Shown here: piece after piece, positions 26,462 through 34,491 of the stretch
Layout: every line of letters begins with the position of its first letter
How positions within the stretch are numbered: position 1 is the first letter of the stretch
Assembly: GCA_008107755.1 (NCBI GenBank)
Contig: VIRH01000141.1
Location: forward strand, 1-64,000
Length of the DNA: 64,000 nt
DNA from: Rhodobacterales bacterium
GTDB taxonomy: Bacteria; Pseudomonadota; Alphaproteobacteria; Rhizobiales; Stappiaceae
Direction of reading: 5' to 3'
Position numbers and translations under genes: made by a program
Notes under the pieces: generated by a model
What the model saw: only the letters and a program-made list of their open reading frames with translations
Databases searched by the model: none
What the model was told of the DNA's origin: nothing

Positions 26462-26756
26462 TGCCATTTTGGGCCCAAAGGCGGCGAAAATGGCGTTGCA
26501 GACGCGCAACAACCGGCACCAAGTTGCATGCCCTGGAAGCTTTCCGTCTTGCCACCCGCATGTGACGCGCCTATCTCACTGCCACCGCAAGATTGCGGAC
26601 TGAAGATTTTTTTGAAAACGGGACTTCGGACATGACGAGCATGTACCGCGCGCCCCAGAGGGCCGCACTCCTTCGCTGATCCGCGCTAGCGGTGCGTGAA
26701 GGCAAATGAGAGCGACTGCGCTCTCACGGCTTATCTCGTTTTCAATAGGTTCCCCC
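26462..26756 (+). promoter_or_regulatory. Leader region of the rtcB-prfH operon with hairpins
   Basis: This 295-bp gap has no gene. Close to the rtcB start are a small CCGC-GCTA-GCGG hairpin and a perfect 8-bp hairpin TGAGAGCG-ACTG-CGCTCTCA (26707-26726), 30 bases before the ATG. These would lie in the 5' untranslated RNA and could influence translation. A GGCACC...TTGC stretch at 26515-26527 looks like a sigma-54 site but has the wrong spacing. Confidence 0.45.
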
Positions 26757-27953
26757 ATGGGCACTTCTCAACGGCACGACTGCTCGCCGCCAAGCGGCGC
26801 GGCGGTCATCCATCGTTTCTATTCTTCAGCGTCGTGGATCGAAGGCGCCGCTGAAGACCAACTCTGCATGGCCGCCGGCCTGGCCGGCGTATCCCATATT
26901 GCTGCTTTTCCGGACCTGCATCCCGGCAAATACGGCCCTGTCGGCAGCACCATTCTGGCTGATCGCATCTATCCTCAGTTGATCGGCAACGACATCGGCT
27001 GCGGCATGAGTGTCTATGTCCTGGACCTGCCGGCGCGAAAGCTCCGCCTGGACAAGGCGGCGATCAGGCTGCGCGCTCTGGAAGGTCCCTGGCAGGGCGA
27101 TGCAGCGCACAGGCTGAAACAGGCAGGCCTTGCGCATGACCTGCATGACGCCTCTCTCGGCACGATCGGGGGCGGCAATCACTTCTGCGAACTGCAGAGA
27201 GTGGGCGAAACCACCAGCACCGGACTGCTGTCCTCCACCGGCCTTGCCGAAGGTGATCTGGTTCTGATGGTTCATTCGGGCTCTCGGTCGCTTGGCACCG
27301 AGGTTTTCGGCACGGTTCTGGGAGCCTTCGGCGGCCTGGACGCGGACGCACGGGACGGAGCAGCCTACCTCGAAGCTCATGACCGGGCGGTCGCCTGGGC
27401 AAGTCTCAACCGGACGCTTGTCGCGGAACGCGCCGCGCAGGCTCTGCGCTGCGACTATCGGCTCGCCTGCGATGCGCCTCACAACCTGATCGAGGCACAT
27501 CGGGGTGGCTTTCTGCACCGCAAGGGAGCGGCAAAGGCCGACATGCCCCTGGTTCCGCTTGCCGGTTCCCGGGACGCCCTGAGCTATCTGCTGCAGCCCC
27601 TGCCCGGCAATCCTGATGCGCTTGCCTCTCTTGCCCACGGCGCCGGACGCAAATACGACCGTCGGTCCATGACACTGCGGACGGGAAAGACCCGCTCGGA
27701 AAGAGATCGGCTGACCCGAACCTCCTTCGGCGGAATGGTGATCTGCGAGGATCGCCAGCTGCTGGTCGAGGAAGCACCGGGCGCCTACAAGGATCCCGGC
27801 CAGGTCGTCAGGGATCTGGCGTCGGCGGGCCTTGCCGCCCCCCTCGCCAGCCTGACGCCTCTCGTGACCTTCAAGAAGGCCGTGGGCGCTGACGCAGACG
27901 GCGGGCGGTGCGAGAAGGAGCGCCGGCTCCGGGAGCGGAGGGCCGAGCGATGA
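26757..27953 (+). CDS. rtcB: RNA ligase of the RtcB family (PrfH-associated)
   Basis: This 398-residue GTP-dependent RNA ligase joins 3'-phosphate or 2',3'-cyclic phosphate ends to 5'-OH ends. Metal and guanylylation residues of the family can be placed: D79 and C82 (GNDIGCGM), H142 (GGGNHF), H173 (VHSGSRSLG), H242 (CDAPHN) and the GMP-accepting H294 (AHGAGRKY). Its stop overlaps the start of a release-factor homologue (prfH), the signature of the RtcB2-PrfH class, which repairs ribosomes cut in the 16S decoding centre. It is not next to rtcA or rtcR. The ATG at 26757 gives normal length; an upstream in-frame start is poorly conserved. Confidence 0.93.
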   Translation: MGTSQRHDCSPPSGAAVIHRFYSSASWIEGAAEDQLCMAAGLAGVSHIAAFPDLHPGKYGPVGSTILADRIYPQLIGNDIGCGMSVYVLDLPARKLRLDKAAIRLRALEGPWQGDAAHRLKQAGLAHDLHDASLGTIGGGNHFCELQRVGETTSTGLLSSTGLAEGDLVLMVHSGSRSLGTEVFGTVLGAFGGLDADARDGAAYLEAHDRAVAWASLNRTLVAERAAQALRCDYRLACDAPHNLIEAHRGGFLHRKGAAKADMPLVPLAGSRDALSYLLQPLPGNPDALASLAHGAGRKYDRRSMTLRTGKTRSERDRLTRTSFGGMVICEDRQLLVEEAPGAYKDPGQVVRDLASAGLAAPLASLTPLVTFKKAVGADADGGRCEKERRLRERRAER

Positions 27954-28588
27954 GCTTCAAGTCCGAATGCCGTCTGCTGGTGACGAGCGGCGACGGCCCG
28001 CTGGAATGCCGCCGTGCGGTTGACCTTGCCCTTCATCGCATGAAGGCCGAGGCACACCAGGCCGGTCTCCACTTCGAGATCGAAACCGAGACAGGCAATG
28101 ACGGAGGCATCGCCTCGGCGGTCGTCACTCTTGTCGGTGAAGACACGGACCGGTTTGCCCGTCACTGGTCCGGGACCGTGCAATGGGTCTGCGAGAGCCC
28201 GTATCGACCGCATCACAAGCGCCGCAACTGGTTCATCGGCATCTTCGCGTTGCCGACAGGGATCGAACCAGAGGTCGATCTGTCGCCGCAGGCCCTGAGG
28301 GTCGAAACGTTCCGCTCCGGCGGGCCGGGTGGGCAGCATCAGAACACGATCGACAGCGGCGTCAGGATCACGCATCTCGACACGGGCCTTTCGGCCGTCT
28401 CCACCGACGAGCGCTCCCAGCACCGCAATCGCCAGCGTGCGATGGAGCGGCTGAAAACCCGCTTTCTTCTGAAGGAACGGGAGACCGCGGCGCGCGACAG
28501 AACCGACAGGAACCAGCTTCACGGACGGCTCGAACGGGGCAACCCCGTGCGGGTATTCCAGGGCAGCGGGTTCCGGGAAAGGAAGTAG
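27950..28588 (+). CDS. prfH: Peptide chain release factor homologue PrfH
   Basis: This 212-residue protein is shorter than RF1/RF2 (about 360). It keeps the peptidyl-hydrolase domain with the GGQ loop (SGGPGGQHQN, GGQ at 127-129) but lacks the normal codon-recognition region. In RtcB2-PrfH systems it is thought to release the peptide from ribosomes stalled by cleavage of 16S rRNA so that RtcB can reseal the break. ATGA overlap with rtcB couples their translation. A terminator follows directly. Confidence 0.93.
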   Translation: MSFKSECRLLVTSGDGPLECRRAVDLALHRMKAEAHQAGLHFEIETETGNDGGIASAVVTLVGEDTDRFARHWSGTVQWVCESPYRPHHKRRNWFIGIFALPTGIEPEVDLSPQALRVETFRSGGPGGQHQNTIDSGVRITHLDTGLSAVSTDERSQHRNRQRAMERLKTRFLLKERETAARDRTDRNQLHGRLERGNPVRVFQGSGFRERK

Positions 28589-28597
28589 AGCACCATC

Positions 28598-28628
28598 GGG
28601 CGGTCCATCGGGCCGCCCATTCTTTTTT
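28598..28628 (+). terminator. Terminator of the rtcB-prfH operon
   Basis: The stem GGGCGG/CCGCCC (28598-28603 with 28613-28618) is followed by ATTCTTTTTTC, ten bases after the prfH stop. Confidence 0.82.
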
Positions 28629-28747
28629 CGCCGCAGCTCCTTTCGAAACGGGAGAGCGCCCGATATGAGTTGCGGCAGCGCGCTCAGTCGCCTGATCACA
28701 TGGCAGGACTGATTGGCGGAAATCGAAAGACGGGCAAAGGCAGAAGC

Positions 28748-29461
28748 GTGAAAGACGCCATCAAGGCAATTCTCTTCGACAAGGACGGAACGCTGCTCGA
28801 TTTCGCGGCGACCTTCGCCCCCGCCTACAGACAGGCGGCAGACCTTGCGACCAGGGGAGACCCGGAACTGGCTCGCCATCTGCTGACGGGCACCGGGATG
28901 GATATCGAAACGGAGATGGCAGCGGCCGGCTCGCTTCTTGCCGCCGGAAACTCCGAGGAAATCGCCGCAGCCTGGATTGCCCTTGGCGCCGATGGACCGC
29001 GCGACACGCTGTCTGCGGAACTGGATCACATCTTCACGCAGGCAATGCACGCGGCCACCGCCCTGCCCGGCGTTCCCGCTGCCGTGAAGGCGCTCAGGGA
29101 CATGGGCTACACTCTGGGCGTTGCCTCCAGTGACAGTGAAGCTGCCATCCGTGCGTTTCTGTCCGGAAAATCACTGACGGACACCTTCAGCTTTGTCTGT
29201 GGCTATGACAGCGGCCACGGCCCCAAGCCGGAACCTGGAATGCTTCTGGCCTTCGCACGGGACATCGGCCTGCCCCCGTCGCGTATCGCGATGATCGGCG
29301 ACAACACCCATGATCTTGAAATGGCACGCGCCGCCGGCGCAGGCCTTGCAATCGGCGTCCTCTCTGGCACCAGCAACAGGGACGATCTGGCGGTGCTTGC
29401 CGATGACGTGCTTCAGGATGCAGCAGAACTGGTGAGCTATTTCGCCGAAAGCCCTGCCTGA
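28748..29461 (+). CDS. HAD-superfamily hydrolase (phosphoglycolate phosphatase-like)
   Basis: This 237-residue phosphatase has all four HAD motifs: FDKDGTLLDF (nucleophile and acid Asp), VASSDS, KPEPGM and IGDNTHDLEMARAAG. A helical cap sits between motifs I and II, as in the phosphoglycolate phosphatase/beta-phosphoglucomutase group. The substrate cannot be told. I favour the GTG at 28748, immediately before the first strand, with AAAGG upstream; ATG 28700 would add 16 residues. It is downstream of the prfH terminator and probably independent. Confidence 0.9.
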   Translation: MKDAIKAILFDKDGTLLDFAATFAPAYRQAADLATRGDPELARHLLTGTGMDIETEMAAAGSLLAAGNSEEIAAAWIALGADGPRDTLSAELDHIFTQAMHAATALPGVPAAVKALRDMGYTLGVASSDSEAAIRAFLSGKSLTDTFSFVCGYDSGHGPKPEPGMLLAFARDIGLPPSRIAMIGDNTHDLEMARAAGAGLAIGVLSGTSNRDDLAVLADDVLQDAAELVSYFAESPA

Positions 29462-29516
29462 GAAGCTGCGGCCCACTTCTTGAGCTGCCTCATCAATGGT
29501 GCAGGTCACAGCAACG

Positions 29517-29542
29517 AAAAAGGCGGTCCGAAGACCGCCCTT
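29517..29542 (-). terminator. Terminator of cbiM
   Basis: On the minus strand, GGCGGTC/GACCGCC with a CGAA-type loop is followed by a TTTTTC tract, about 30 bases after the cbiM stop and between convergent genes. Confidence 0.85.
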
Positions 29543-29571
29543 CCCAATCTTGCTTGCAGCAGAGTGCTGGC

Positions 29572-30252
29572 TCAGGCTGCGGCGTCGTGCAGCCGGCTGT
29601 TGAAGGCGAGGTTCTTCGTCAGCGGCGCCAGGGTCTTGGCTCCGGCCAGAACAGCCAGGTCAAGCAGCGGCTCGCCGAGGACGACCAGCATATAGGCCGC
29701 GCCGAACGAACCAACGGACGAGAGGGTTTCCGCGCCGAAGCCATGACCGTAAAAGGCCCAGAACGCGACCCAGGCAACGATGCCACCCTGGAAGGCGGTC
29801 GACAGCGCCAGCGCCTGCTTGTAGCTGACGTCCACATACGCGGTCTTTTCCGGAATGATGCGGTTCGCCAGCAGGCTGATGCCCCACAGCGGCACAATCA
29901 GCGTGGTGACGTTGATACCGTATTGCGGCAGGTCGAAAGGTGCGAAGAACAGGCCCTGAAGCAGAAGACCGGCGGCAAGACCGATCGCGGCGGGACCGGC
30001 GCCGAACATCAGCAGCAGGGTCGAGCCCAGAATGAAGTGAACTTCGGAAACGCCAACCGCATAATGCGGCAGCAGCTCGAAGAAGCAGAAAACGGCAATG
30101 GTCGTGATCACGGAGCGAACGGCAAGGCTTGCAAAGCCGCTCTTGCGCGCCGTATCCAGCGCCATCTTGCCCAGAAGGCCGAAGGACGCAGCGGCTGTAC
30201 CATAGCTGAGTACGATCTTGGCACCGTCGACGATACCCGGTTCGATATGCAT
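29572..30252 (-). CDS. cbiM: Cobalt ECF-transporter S component CbiM (stand-alone)
   Basis: This 226-residue inner-membrane protein begins MHIEPGIVDGAK; the N-terminal Met-His pair and the following His residues bind Co2+ in this family. About six to seven helices follow, with GVSEVHFILGS holding a further metal-site His. The cobalamin riboswitch in front ties it to cobalt supply for vitamin B12 synthesis. No cbiN, cbiQ or cbiO accompanies it: the neighbours are a HAD phosphatase and an MFS exporter. Solo CbiM-type proteins with some transport activity have been described, or the other parts may be elsewhere. Confidence 0.92.
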   Translation of the reverse strand: MHIEPGIVDGAKIVLSYGTAAASFGLLGKMALDTARKSGFASLAVRSVITTIAVFCFFELLPHYAVGVSEVHFILGSTLLLMFGAGPAAIGLAAGLLLQGLFFAPFDLPQYGINVTTLIVPLWGISLLANRIIPEKTAYVDVSYKQALALSTAFQGGIVAWVAFWAFYGHGFGAETLSSVGSFGAAYMLVVLGEPLLDLAVLAGAKTLAPLTKNLAFNSRLHDAAA

Positions 30253-30314
30253 GTCTGTCTCCTGATGCGCACCCTCCGTGCGCGTGCAAGGTTATGGGGT
30301 CCGGCTCATGGGGA

Positions 30315-30487
30315 GCCATCCGGATGGCCGGTCTCCTGGCTTGCGGGTCTCGGCGCCGCCCGCCTTCCCGGCCGTTTCCGGCCAGTGGCACAAAGGGCTT
30401 TGCTCTCCGCTCACAGTTGCGGGGGCAGCCACGGTTTCGGTCCCTGCTGGGTACGCCTCACCGTGTTCCCATTTCATCCGCCCTTGC
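30315..30487 (-). promoter_or_regulatory. Cobalamin riboswitch upstream of cbiM
   Basis: On the minus strand the canonical elements occur in order: GGGAACACGGTG at the 5' side, CCCGCAACTGTGAGCGG, TGCCACTGGCC, GGGAAGGCGGGC and the B12 box AGCCAGGAGACCGGCC (complement at 30326-30341). Just after the box, CCATCCGGATGG can form an alternative hairpin that may control expression. The ATG of cbiM lies about 65 bases further on. Adenosylcobalamin binding should shut off the cobalt transporter. Confidence 0.95.
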
Positions 30488-30587
30488 AGTCGCGTCGGGC
30501 AGAACCATCACGTGAGACAGCATGGCAAGACTTGACCGCCGACTGCAAGAAGATTCTGGCGAAACTCTCACCCATCGCGCCGTAGCG

Positions 30588-32027
30588 TCATCCGTCTCCC
30601 GCCTTCACACGAAGAAACCTGAGACCAAGCGCGGAAAGCAGAAGCAGCCCGAAAATCCAGAACGGACAAAGGAGAACAGTCTGGAATGCCGCAAGATATT
30701 CTTCCGGCGATGTGCCTTGCCCTAGCGCCGCAAAGAAGATCTGCCCCTGGAGGGCGAGACCCAACGCGATCCCGATCTGCTGAAAGGCCTGCATGACCCC
30801 GGATCCCGCCCCCGAATCGGGACCGGAAACCCGGGAGAGGATCGTCTGGAACAAGGCGGCGATCGCCGTTCCGGTGCCGATCCCGATCGCCAGAAGCGGA
30901 AGCAGAAAGGTGACGACCGTCAGGTTCATCGCGCTACCCTGAAGGACGAGCCGCAGCGCGCTGACCCCGAGCACGATCAGAAAAACACCGGCGAGAACCC
31001 GACCCCTAAGCCATCGGTCCCCGAACCTCCCGGTCAGCCAGGACGCAACCATGACACCGAGCGGATGCGCTGCAAATGCCAGCCCTGCGTCGAACGGCGT
31101 GAACCCGAGCCCTGACTGGAGAAACAGCGCAAGGACGAAAAAGAGACCGGCAAGGCAGGAGAAGAACAACCCGACGAACAGCAATCCGCCCGCAAACACA
31201 GGGTCCTTGAGAAGCAGAACCGGAAGCACCTGCGCCCGGCCCTTTTCTGCCTTGTGCAACTCGACCCTCACGAACAGCAAGGCCAGCCCGGCGGCCCCTG
31301 CCATCATGACGAAGCACCAAGCCGGCCAGCCAAGCTGATGCCCCTCGACGAGTGGAAAGAGGAAGGTGAAGATTGTCAGCGCAAAGAGGATCGTGCCGGT
31401 CCAGTCGGCGCACAGCCGTTCATCTGCACGCACTTTCGGTAGGAAACGAAGAGCGCCCCAGAGCGACAGGAGCCCAAGCGGCAGGTTGAGAAGAAAGATC
31501 GGCCGCCAGGAAAGGCCCGCAATGTCCAGCGAGACGATCACCCCTCCGACGAGCGGCCCGGCCACCGCGCCGAAGGCGTTGACCGAGCCGAAGAGACCGA
31601 TCGCCTTGCCCCGGTCCGGCGCAGGGACCATCACCTGGACAATGGCGAGAACCTGAGGGACCATCATGGCCCCGGAAAGCCCCTGCACTGCACGGCTGGC
31701 AATCAGCATAAGAATATCCGGCGCCAGGCCGCAGCAGAGCGAACTCAAGGTGAACCCGCTCACCCCGAAGATGAACATCCGTTTCCGGCCGATGATGTCG
31801 CCGAACCGTCCGAACGGGAGAAGGCCGGCGGCGAAGGTCAGCACATAAACAACCAGCACCCACTCAAGCTCCGCATCGGAAGCCCCGAAGTCCGCCCGGA
31901 TCGACGGCAGCGCCAGATTGACCACCGTAACATCCAGAATGTTCATGAAGGCGGCGAGATAAAGCGCGGCGAGAGCGGCCCGGCGCCGGCCCGCCCCAAT
32001 CGCCGGCGCGTCAGTGGCATATGTCAT
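30588..32027 (-). CDS. MFS efflux transporter, DHA2 (EmrB/QacA) family
   Basis: This 479-residue protein has about 14 membrane helices. It carries the DHA2 hallmarks LDVTVVNLALPSI in helix 1 and GRFGDIIGRKRMF in the first loop, then SRAVQGLSGAMMVPQ and the antiporter-type GPLVGG. It is a proton-driven exporter of drugs or metabolites; the substrate is unknown. It is divergent from an Rrf2-type regulator with a palindrome between them, which suggests inducible control by that protein. Confidence 0.93.
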   Translation of the reverse strand: MTYATDAPAIGAGRRRAALAALYLAAFMNILDVTVVNLALPSIRADFGASDAELEWVLVVYVLTFAAGLLPFGRFGDIIGRKRMFIFGVSGFTLSSLCCGLAPDILMLIASRAVQGLSGAMMVPQVLAIVQVMVPAPDRGKAIGLFGSVNAFGAVAGPLVGGVIVSLDIAGLSWRPIFLLNLPLGLLSLWGALRFLPKVRADERLCADWTGTILFALTIFTFLFPLVEGHQLGWPAWCFVMMAGAAGLALLFVRVELHKAEKGRAQVLPVLLLKDPVFAGGLLFVGLFFSCLAGLFFVLALFLQSGLGFTPFDAGLAFAAHPLGVMVASWLTGRFGDRWLRGRVLAGVFLIVLGVSALRLVLQGSAMNLTVVTFLLPLLAIGIGTGTAIAALFQTILSRVSGPDSGAGSGVMQAFQQIGIALGLALQGQIFFAALGQGTSPEEYLAAFQTVLLCPFWIFGLLLLSALGLRFLRVKAGDG

Positions 32028-32055
32028 GAGAACGTCCTCAGTGAAATCGAATTTC

Positions 32056-32072
32056 GTAACTTATAAAGTCAC
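32056..32072. promoter_or_regulatory. Candidate Rrf2 operator between exporter and regulator genes
   Basis: GTAACTT-ATA-AAGTCAC is a near-perfect 7-3-7 inverted repeat (one mismatch pair) 29 bases before the exporter ATG and about 93 bases before the regulator start. Position and symmetry fit an operator for the divergent Rrf2-type repressor. Confidence 0.6.
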
Positions 32073-32164
32073 ATTACTCGATACGTCAATCTCTCGTATC
32101 TTTGTTTGTAACGTTCCATGCGGTGATTTATGCTGGGGTCCGGACCGAACGGAGAACTGACACC

Positions 32165-32641
32165 TTGCGCACCGACAGCCGCCTGCCCCGCGTGCTCCAT
32201 ATCCTTCTGCATCTGGCCGAAGCCGAAGACCCTGTAACGTCCGAACAGATCGGCACAATGCTGACCACCAACCCGTCCCTCGTTCGCCGCACCATGGCGG
32301 GCCTGCGGGAGGCTGGCTTCGTCGGGTCCAGCAAGGGCTATGGCGGAGGCTGGTTCCTGGCGAAACCGCTCGAGGAGATCAGCCTTGCCGACGTCTATGC
32401 AGCGCTCGGCTCACCGGAGCTGTTCGCGGTCGGCATTCCCAGCGGGACCTCCACCTGCCTTCTGGAACAGGCTGCAAACCAGGCGACCTCGCAGGCCCTG
32501 AATGCAGCAAGGGAAAGTTTCGAAGCCGAACTGGCCCGAATTTCCGTCGCGGACTTGGCGGCACCGCATGCGAAAAGGATCAGGGAGCACAAAACAACTG
32601 AAAAATATTCGAACGCAAATACGCTAAACTCCAACAGTTAA
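32165..32641 (+). CDS. Rrf2-family transcription regulator (YwnA-like)
   Basis: This repressor of about 158 residues has the winged-helix pattern RTDSRLPRVLHILLHLAE, SEQIGTMLTTNPSLVRRTMAGLREAGFV and a glycine-rich wing SSKGYGGGWFL. It lacks the three-Cys iron-sulfur cluster of IscR/RirA, so it belongs to the cluster-free branch. A TTG at 32165 fits the family start; GGAG lies 10 bases upstream. The last 20 residues (from IREHKTTEKYSNAN) are AT-rich and unlike the rest, as if the original 3' end had been replaced when the next gene arrived. Confidence 0.85.
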   Translation: MRTDSRLPRVLHILLHLAEAEDPVTSEQIGTMLTTNPSLVRRTMAGLREAGFVGSSKGYGGGWFLAKPLEEISLADVYAALGSPELFAVGIPSGTSTCLLEQAANQATSQALNAARESFEAELARISVADLAAPHAKRIREHKTTEKYSNANTLNSNS

Positions 32642-32691
32642 CGCAAGGAACACGATTGAAAAATTAGCTTAATTGACCTAGAGTTCTCAAT

Positions 32692-34344
32692 TTGAGGACC
32701 AGAAAATTGCCAAATGTACGAACTTTCTCTCTATATCTTGCCAAATCATCTGTCTTGAACTTCCAGGACATACTAACTGACACTGCGAGAGAAAAAATAG
32801 ACTCCGGCTCTGCAACATCGATCAGCACAAACGAATTAGGCGATAAAGCCACTGTATATATATTTCAAACTGTTGCCAAAACACCTAATTGGATCACCGA
32901 CCTTAGTCGAATATTTGAAAACGTCCCCAACATCAAAAATAAATCCTCGAGCGCCTTACTTATTTTTCTTCAACAAGAACGAATTTTTATTACGCCTTTC
33001 GCACATGGATGGCAGTATATCGATGATACTAAGATTGAGACTGATTTTGGCCTAAAAGTCGCCGTCAACTCACTAAATGATGCCAAGTTAAAACGAATAG
33101 ATTGCAGCCATCTTGGTGAAGCAATGAAAGGCGTCTCCCAATCCGCATTTCAAAGAGACATTCAATCTTTTGGCATTGATGAGGCACTCGATTTAGTAAT
33201 GCGAATAACTGGAACAGCCGAAAAAGATGGTTTCGCAAAGAATATCACCGGATCCACCGCGCTAAAGATTTCAAAAGAAATGGCAATTGAGGATCTCGAT
33301 GTTCTAGCTGAAGAGGCGCTTGCGAGATTTAAATCAAGTAACTACAAAAACTCTTCATTTCATATCATCGATAAAGTAACTCCGATAAGAGACAAAGTAT
33401 CAATTGAAGCTCTTGATAGTGAGGTTTTGAAGATTATTAAATCCAGTGGCGACAATTTCGAATTGTCTATGCCTGGATGGTCAGAAGATGATGTCGTATA
33501 TTATGGCTTTTTCGGACCTGGCGTAAGAGGGCGACATCCAGATCTACTGATTTCTCATTACAGAGCTGCACTTGGGCAAAAACTTTCTGAAATCAGCACT
33601 GATACTATCGCCAACAAACATGGAATTGTAGCTGAATTTAACAATGAATTACTCGCAACCAAACGGTGGAGTATCAAGAAAGCTCTAATTGGGTCAATTA
33701 CATTTAATGGCGGCCTATATGCAATCAGCGAAGGTCAATGGTATCGTCTCGACCAACAATTCAAAATAGATATAGATGAAGCATTCGATCATTTAAATGA
33801 AGAATGGGACAGTACACCCGAAAAGTTAGTAAAGAGATGTACTATTGACAATAAAAAATCAGGATACGAGCCAGAACTTGACTACAACAGAAGATGTGCC
33901 AAACAATATGATCAAATATGCTTAGATCAAGAAATTCTTACAGTACCCAGCATTCCATATGGAAGGTTTGAGGCCTGCGACTTAATTGATATTAAAGAGA
34001 AGAGAATAATCCATGTAAAGAAAAGCTCTCGGCAATCGAGTGTATTAAGTCATTTCTTTAAACAAGGATCCAACTCTGCTAAAATATTAAAAACATTTCC
34101 AGAAGCGCGAGATATATTGGTTTCGAAAATTGCTCAAATTTCCGATGAGAAAACAGCAACTGAGTGCAGCAATAAACTCGGGTCTTCAATGGCAGGTTGG
34201 AAAGTTGAATTTCACATCATCGACGCACCGAGAATTGATGGTTCTTTCAAGATTCCATTTTTCAGCAGAATCACATTGCGAGATGAGTGCCGAGTTTTAC
34301 AGGGTATGGGTTTTCAAGTAGCGATTCGCTTTATTCCTTGCTGA
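32692..34344 (+). CDS. AT-rich sporadic protein, TIGR04141/DUF6119-like
   Basis: This 550-residue protein has base composition far below the surrounding genes (many AAT, ATA, TTA and AGA codons), the clearest foreign gene in the window. The overall look (N-terminal TFSLYLAKS followed by a strand-rich region, a middle WYRLD segment, then CDLIDI...IIHVKKSSRQSSVLSHFFKQG) recalls the sporadically distributed TIGR04141/DUF6119 family, often met among mobile defence genes; function unknown. The acidic pair before HVKK could be a PD-(D/E)xK-like nuclease core, an inference only. A stop lies just upstream in frame, so it must start at TTG 32692 or TTG 32707. No integrase or partner gene is next to it. 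Confidence 0.78.
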   Translation: MRTRKLPNVRTFSLYLAKSSVLNFQDILTDTAREKIDSGSATSISTNELGDKATVYIFQTVAKTPNWITDLSRIFENVPNIKNKSSSALLIFLQQERIFITPFAHGWQYIDDTKIETDFGLKVAVNSLNDAKLKRIDCSHLGEAMKGVSQSAFQRDIQSFGIDEALDLVMRITGTAEKDGFAKNITGSTALKISKEMAIEDLDVLAEEALARFKSSNYKNSSFHIIDKVTPIRDKVSIEALDSEVLKIIKSSGDNFELSMPGWSEDDVVYYGFFGPGVRGRHPDLLISHYRAALGQKLSEISTDTIANKHGIVAEFNNELLATKRWSIKKALIGSITFNGGLYAISEGQWYRLDQQFKIDIDEAFDHLNEEWDSTPEKLVKRCTIDNKKSGYEPELDYNRRCAKQYDQICLDQEILTVPSIPYGRFEACDLIDIKEKRIIHVKKSSRQSSVLSHFFKQGSNSAKILKTFPEARDILVSKIAQISDEKTATECSNKLGSSMAGWKVEFHIIDAPRIDGSFKIPFFSRITLRDECRVLQGMGFQVAIRFIPC

Positions 34345-34397
34345 GCAGTTGAGCTAGTACTCAATAACGTTTTCAGTCTCTTGCTTCGCGTCGCAGC

Positions 34398-34409
34398 ATT
34401 GTATACAAG
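34398..34409. promoter_or_regulatory. TTGTATACAA palindrome upstream of dimeric isocitrate dehydrogenase
   Basis: ATTGTATACAAG contains the perfect 10-bp palindrome TTGTATACAA (34399-34408), 84-93 bases before the icd ATG. ATTGTATAC also lies 78-86 bases before the monomeric isocitrate dehydrogenase gene. It could be a GntR/FCD-type operator or overlap a -10 element. Confidence 0.5.
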
Positions 34410-34491
34410 CGCACACAAAAGTTTTCCGGTACAACACCTATCGTGAAAATTCGTCCGCCATTCCTGATCACATCGCAAGGCAGAACGCTCC

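Noticed and set aside
26515..26527. GGCACC...TTGC resembling a sigma-54 promoter before rtcB
   Set aside because: Only 9 bases lie between the GG and GC elements where sigma-54 needs 10, and no sigma-54 activator gene of the RtcR type is adjacent.
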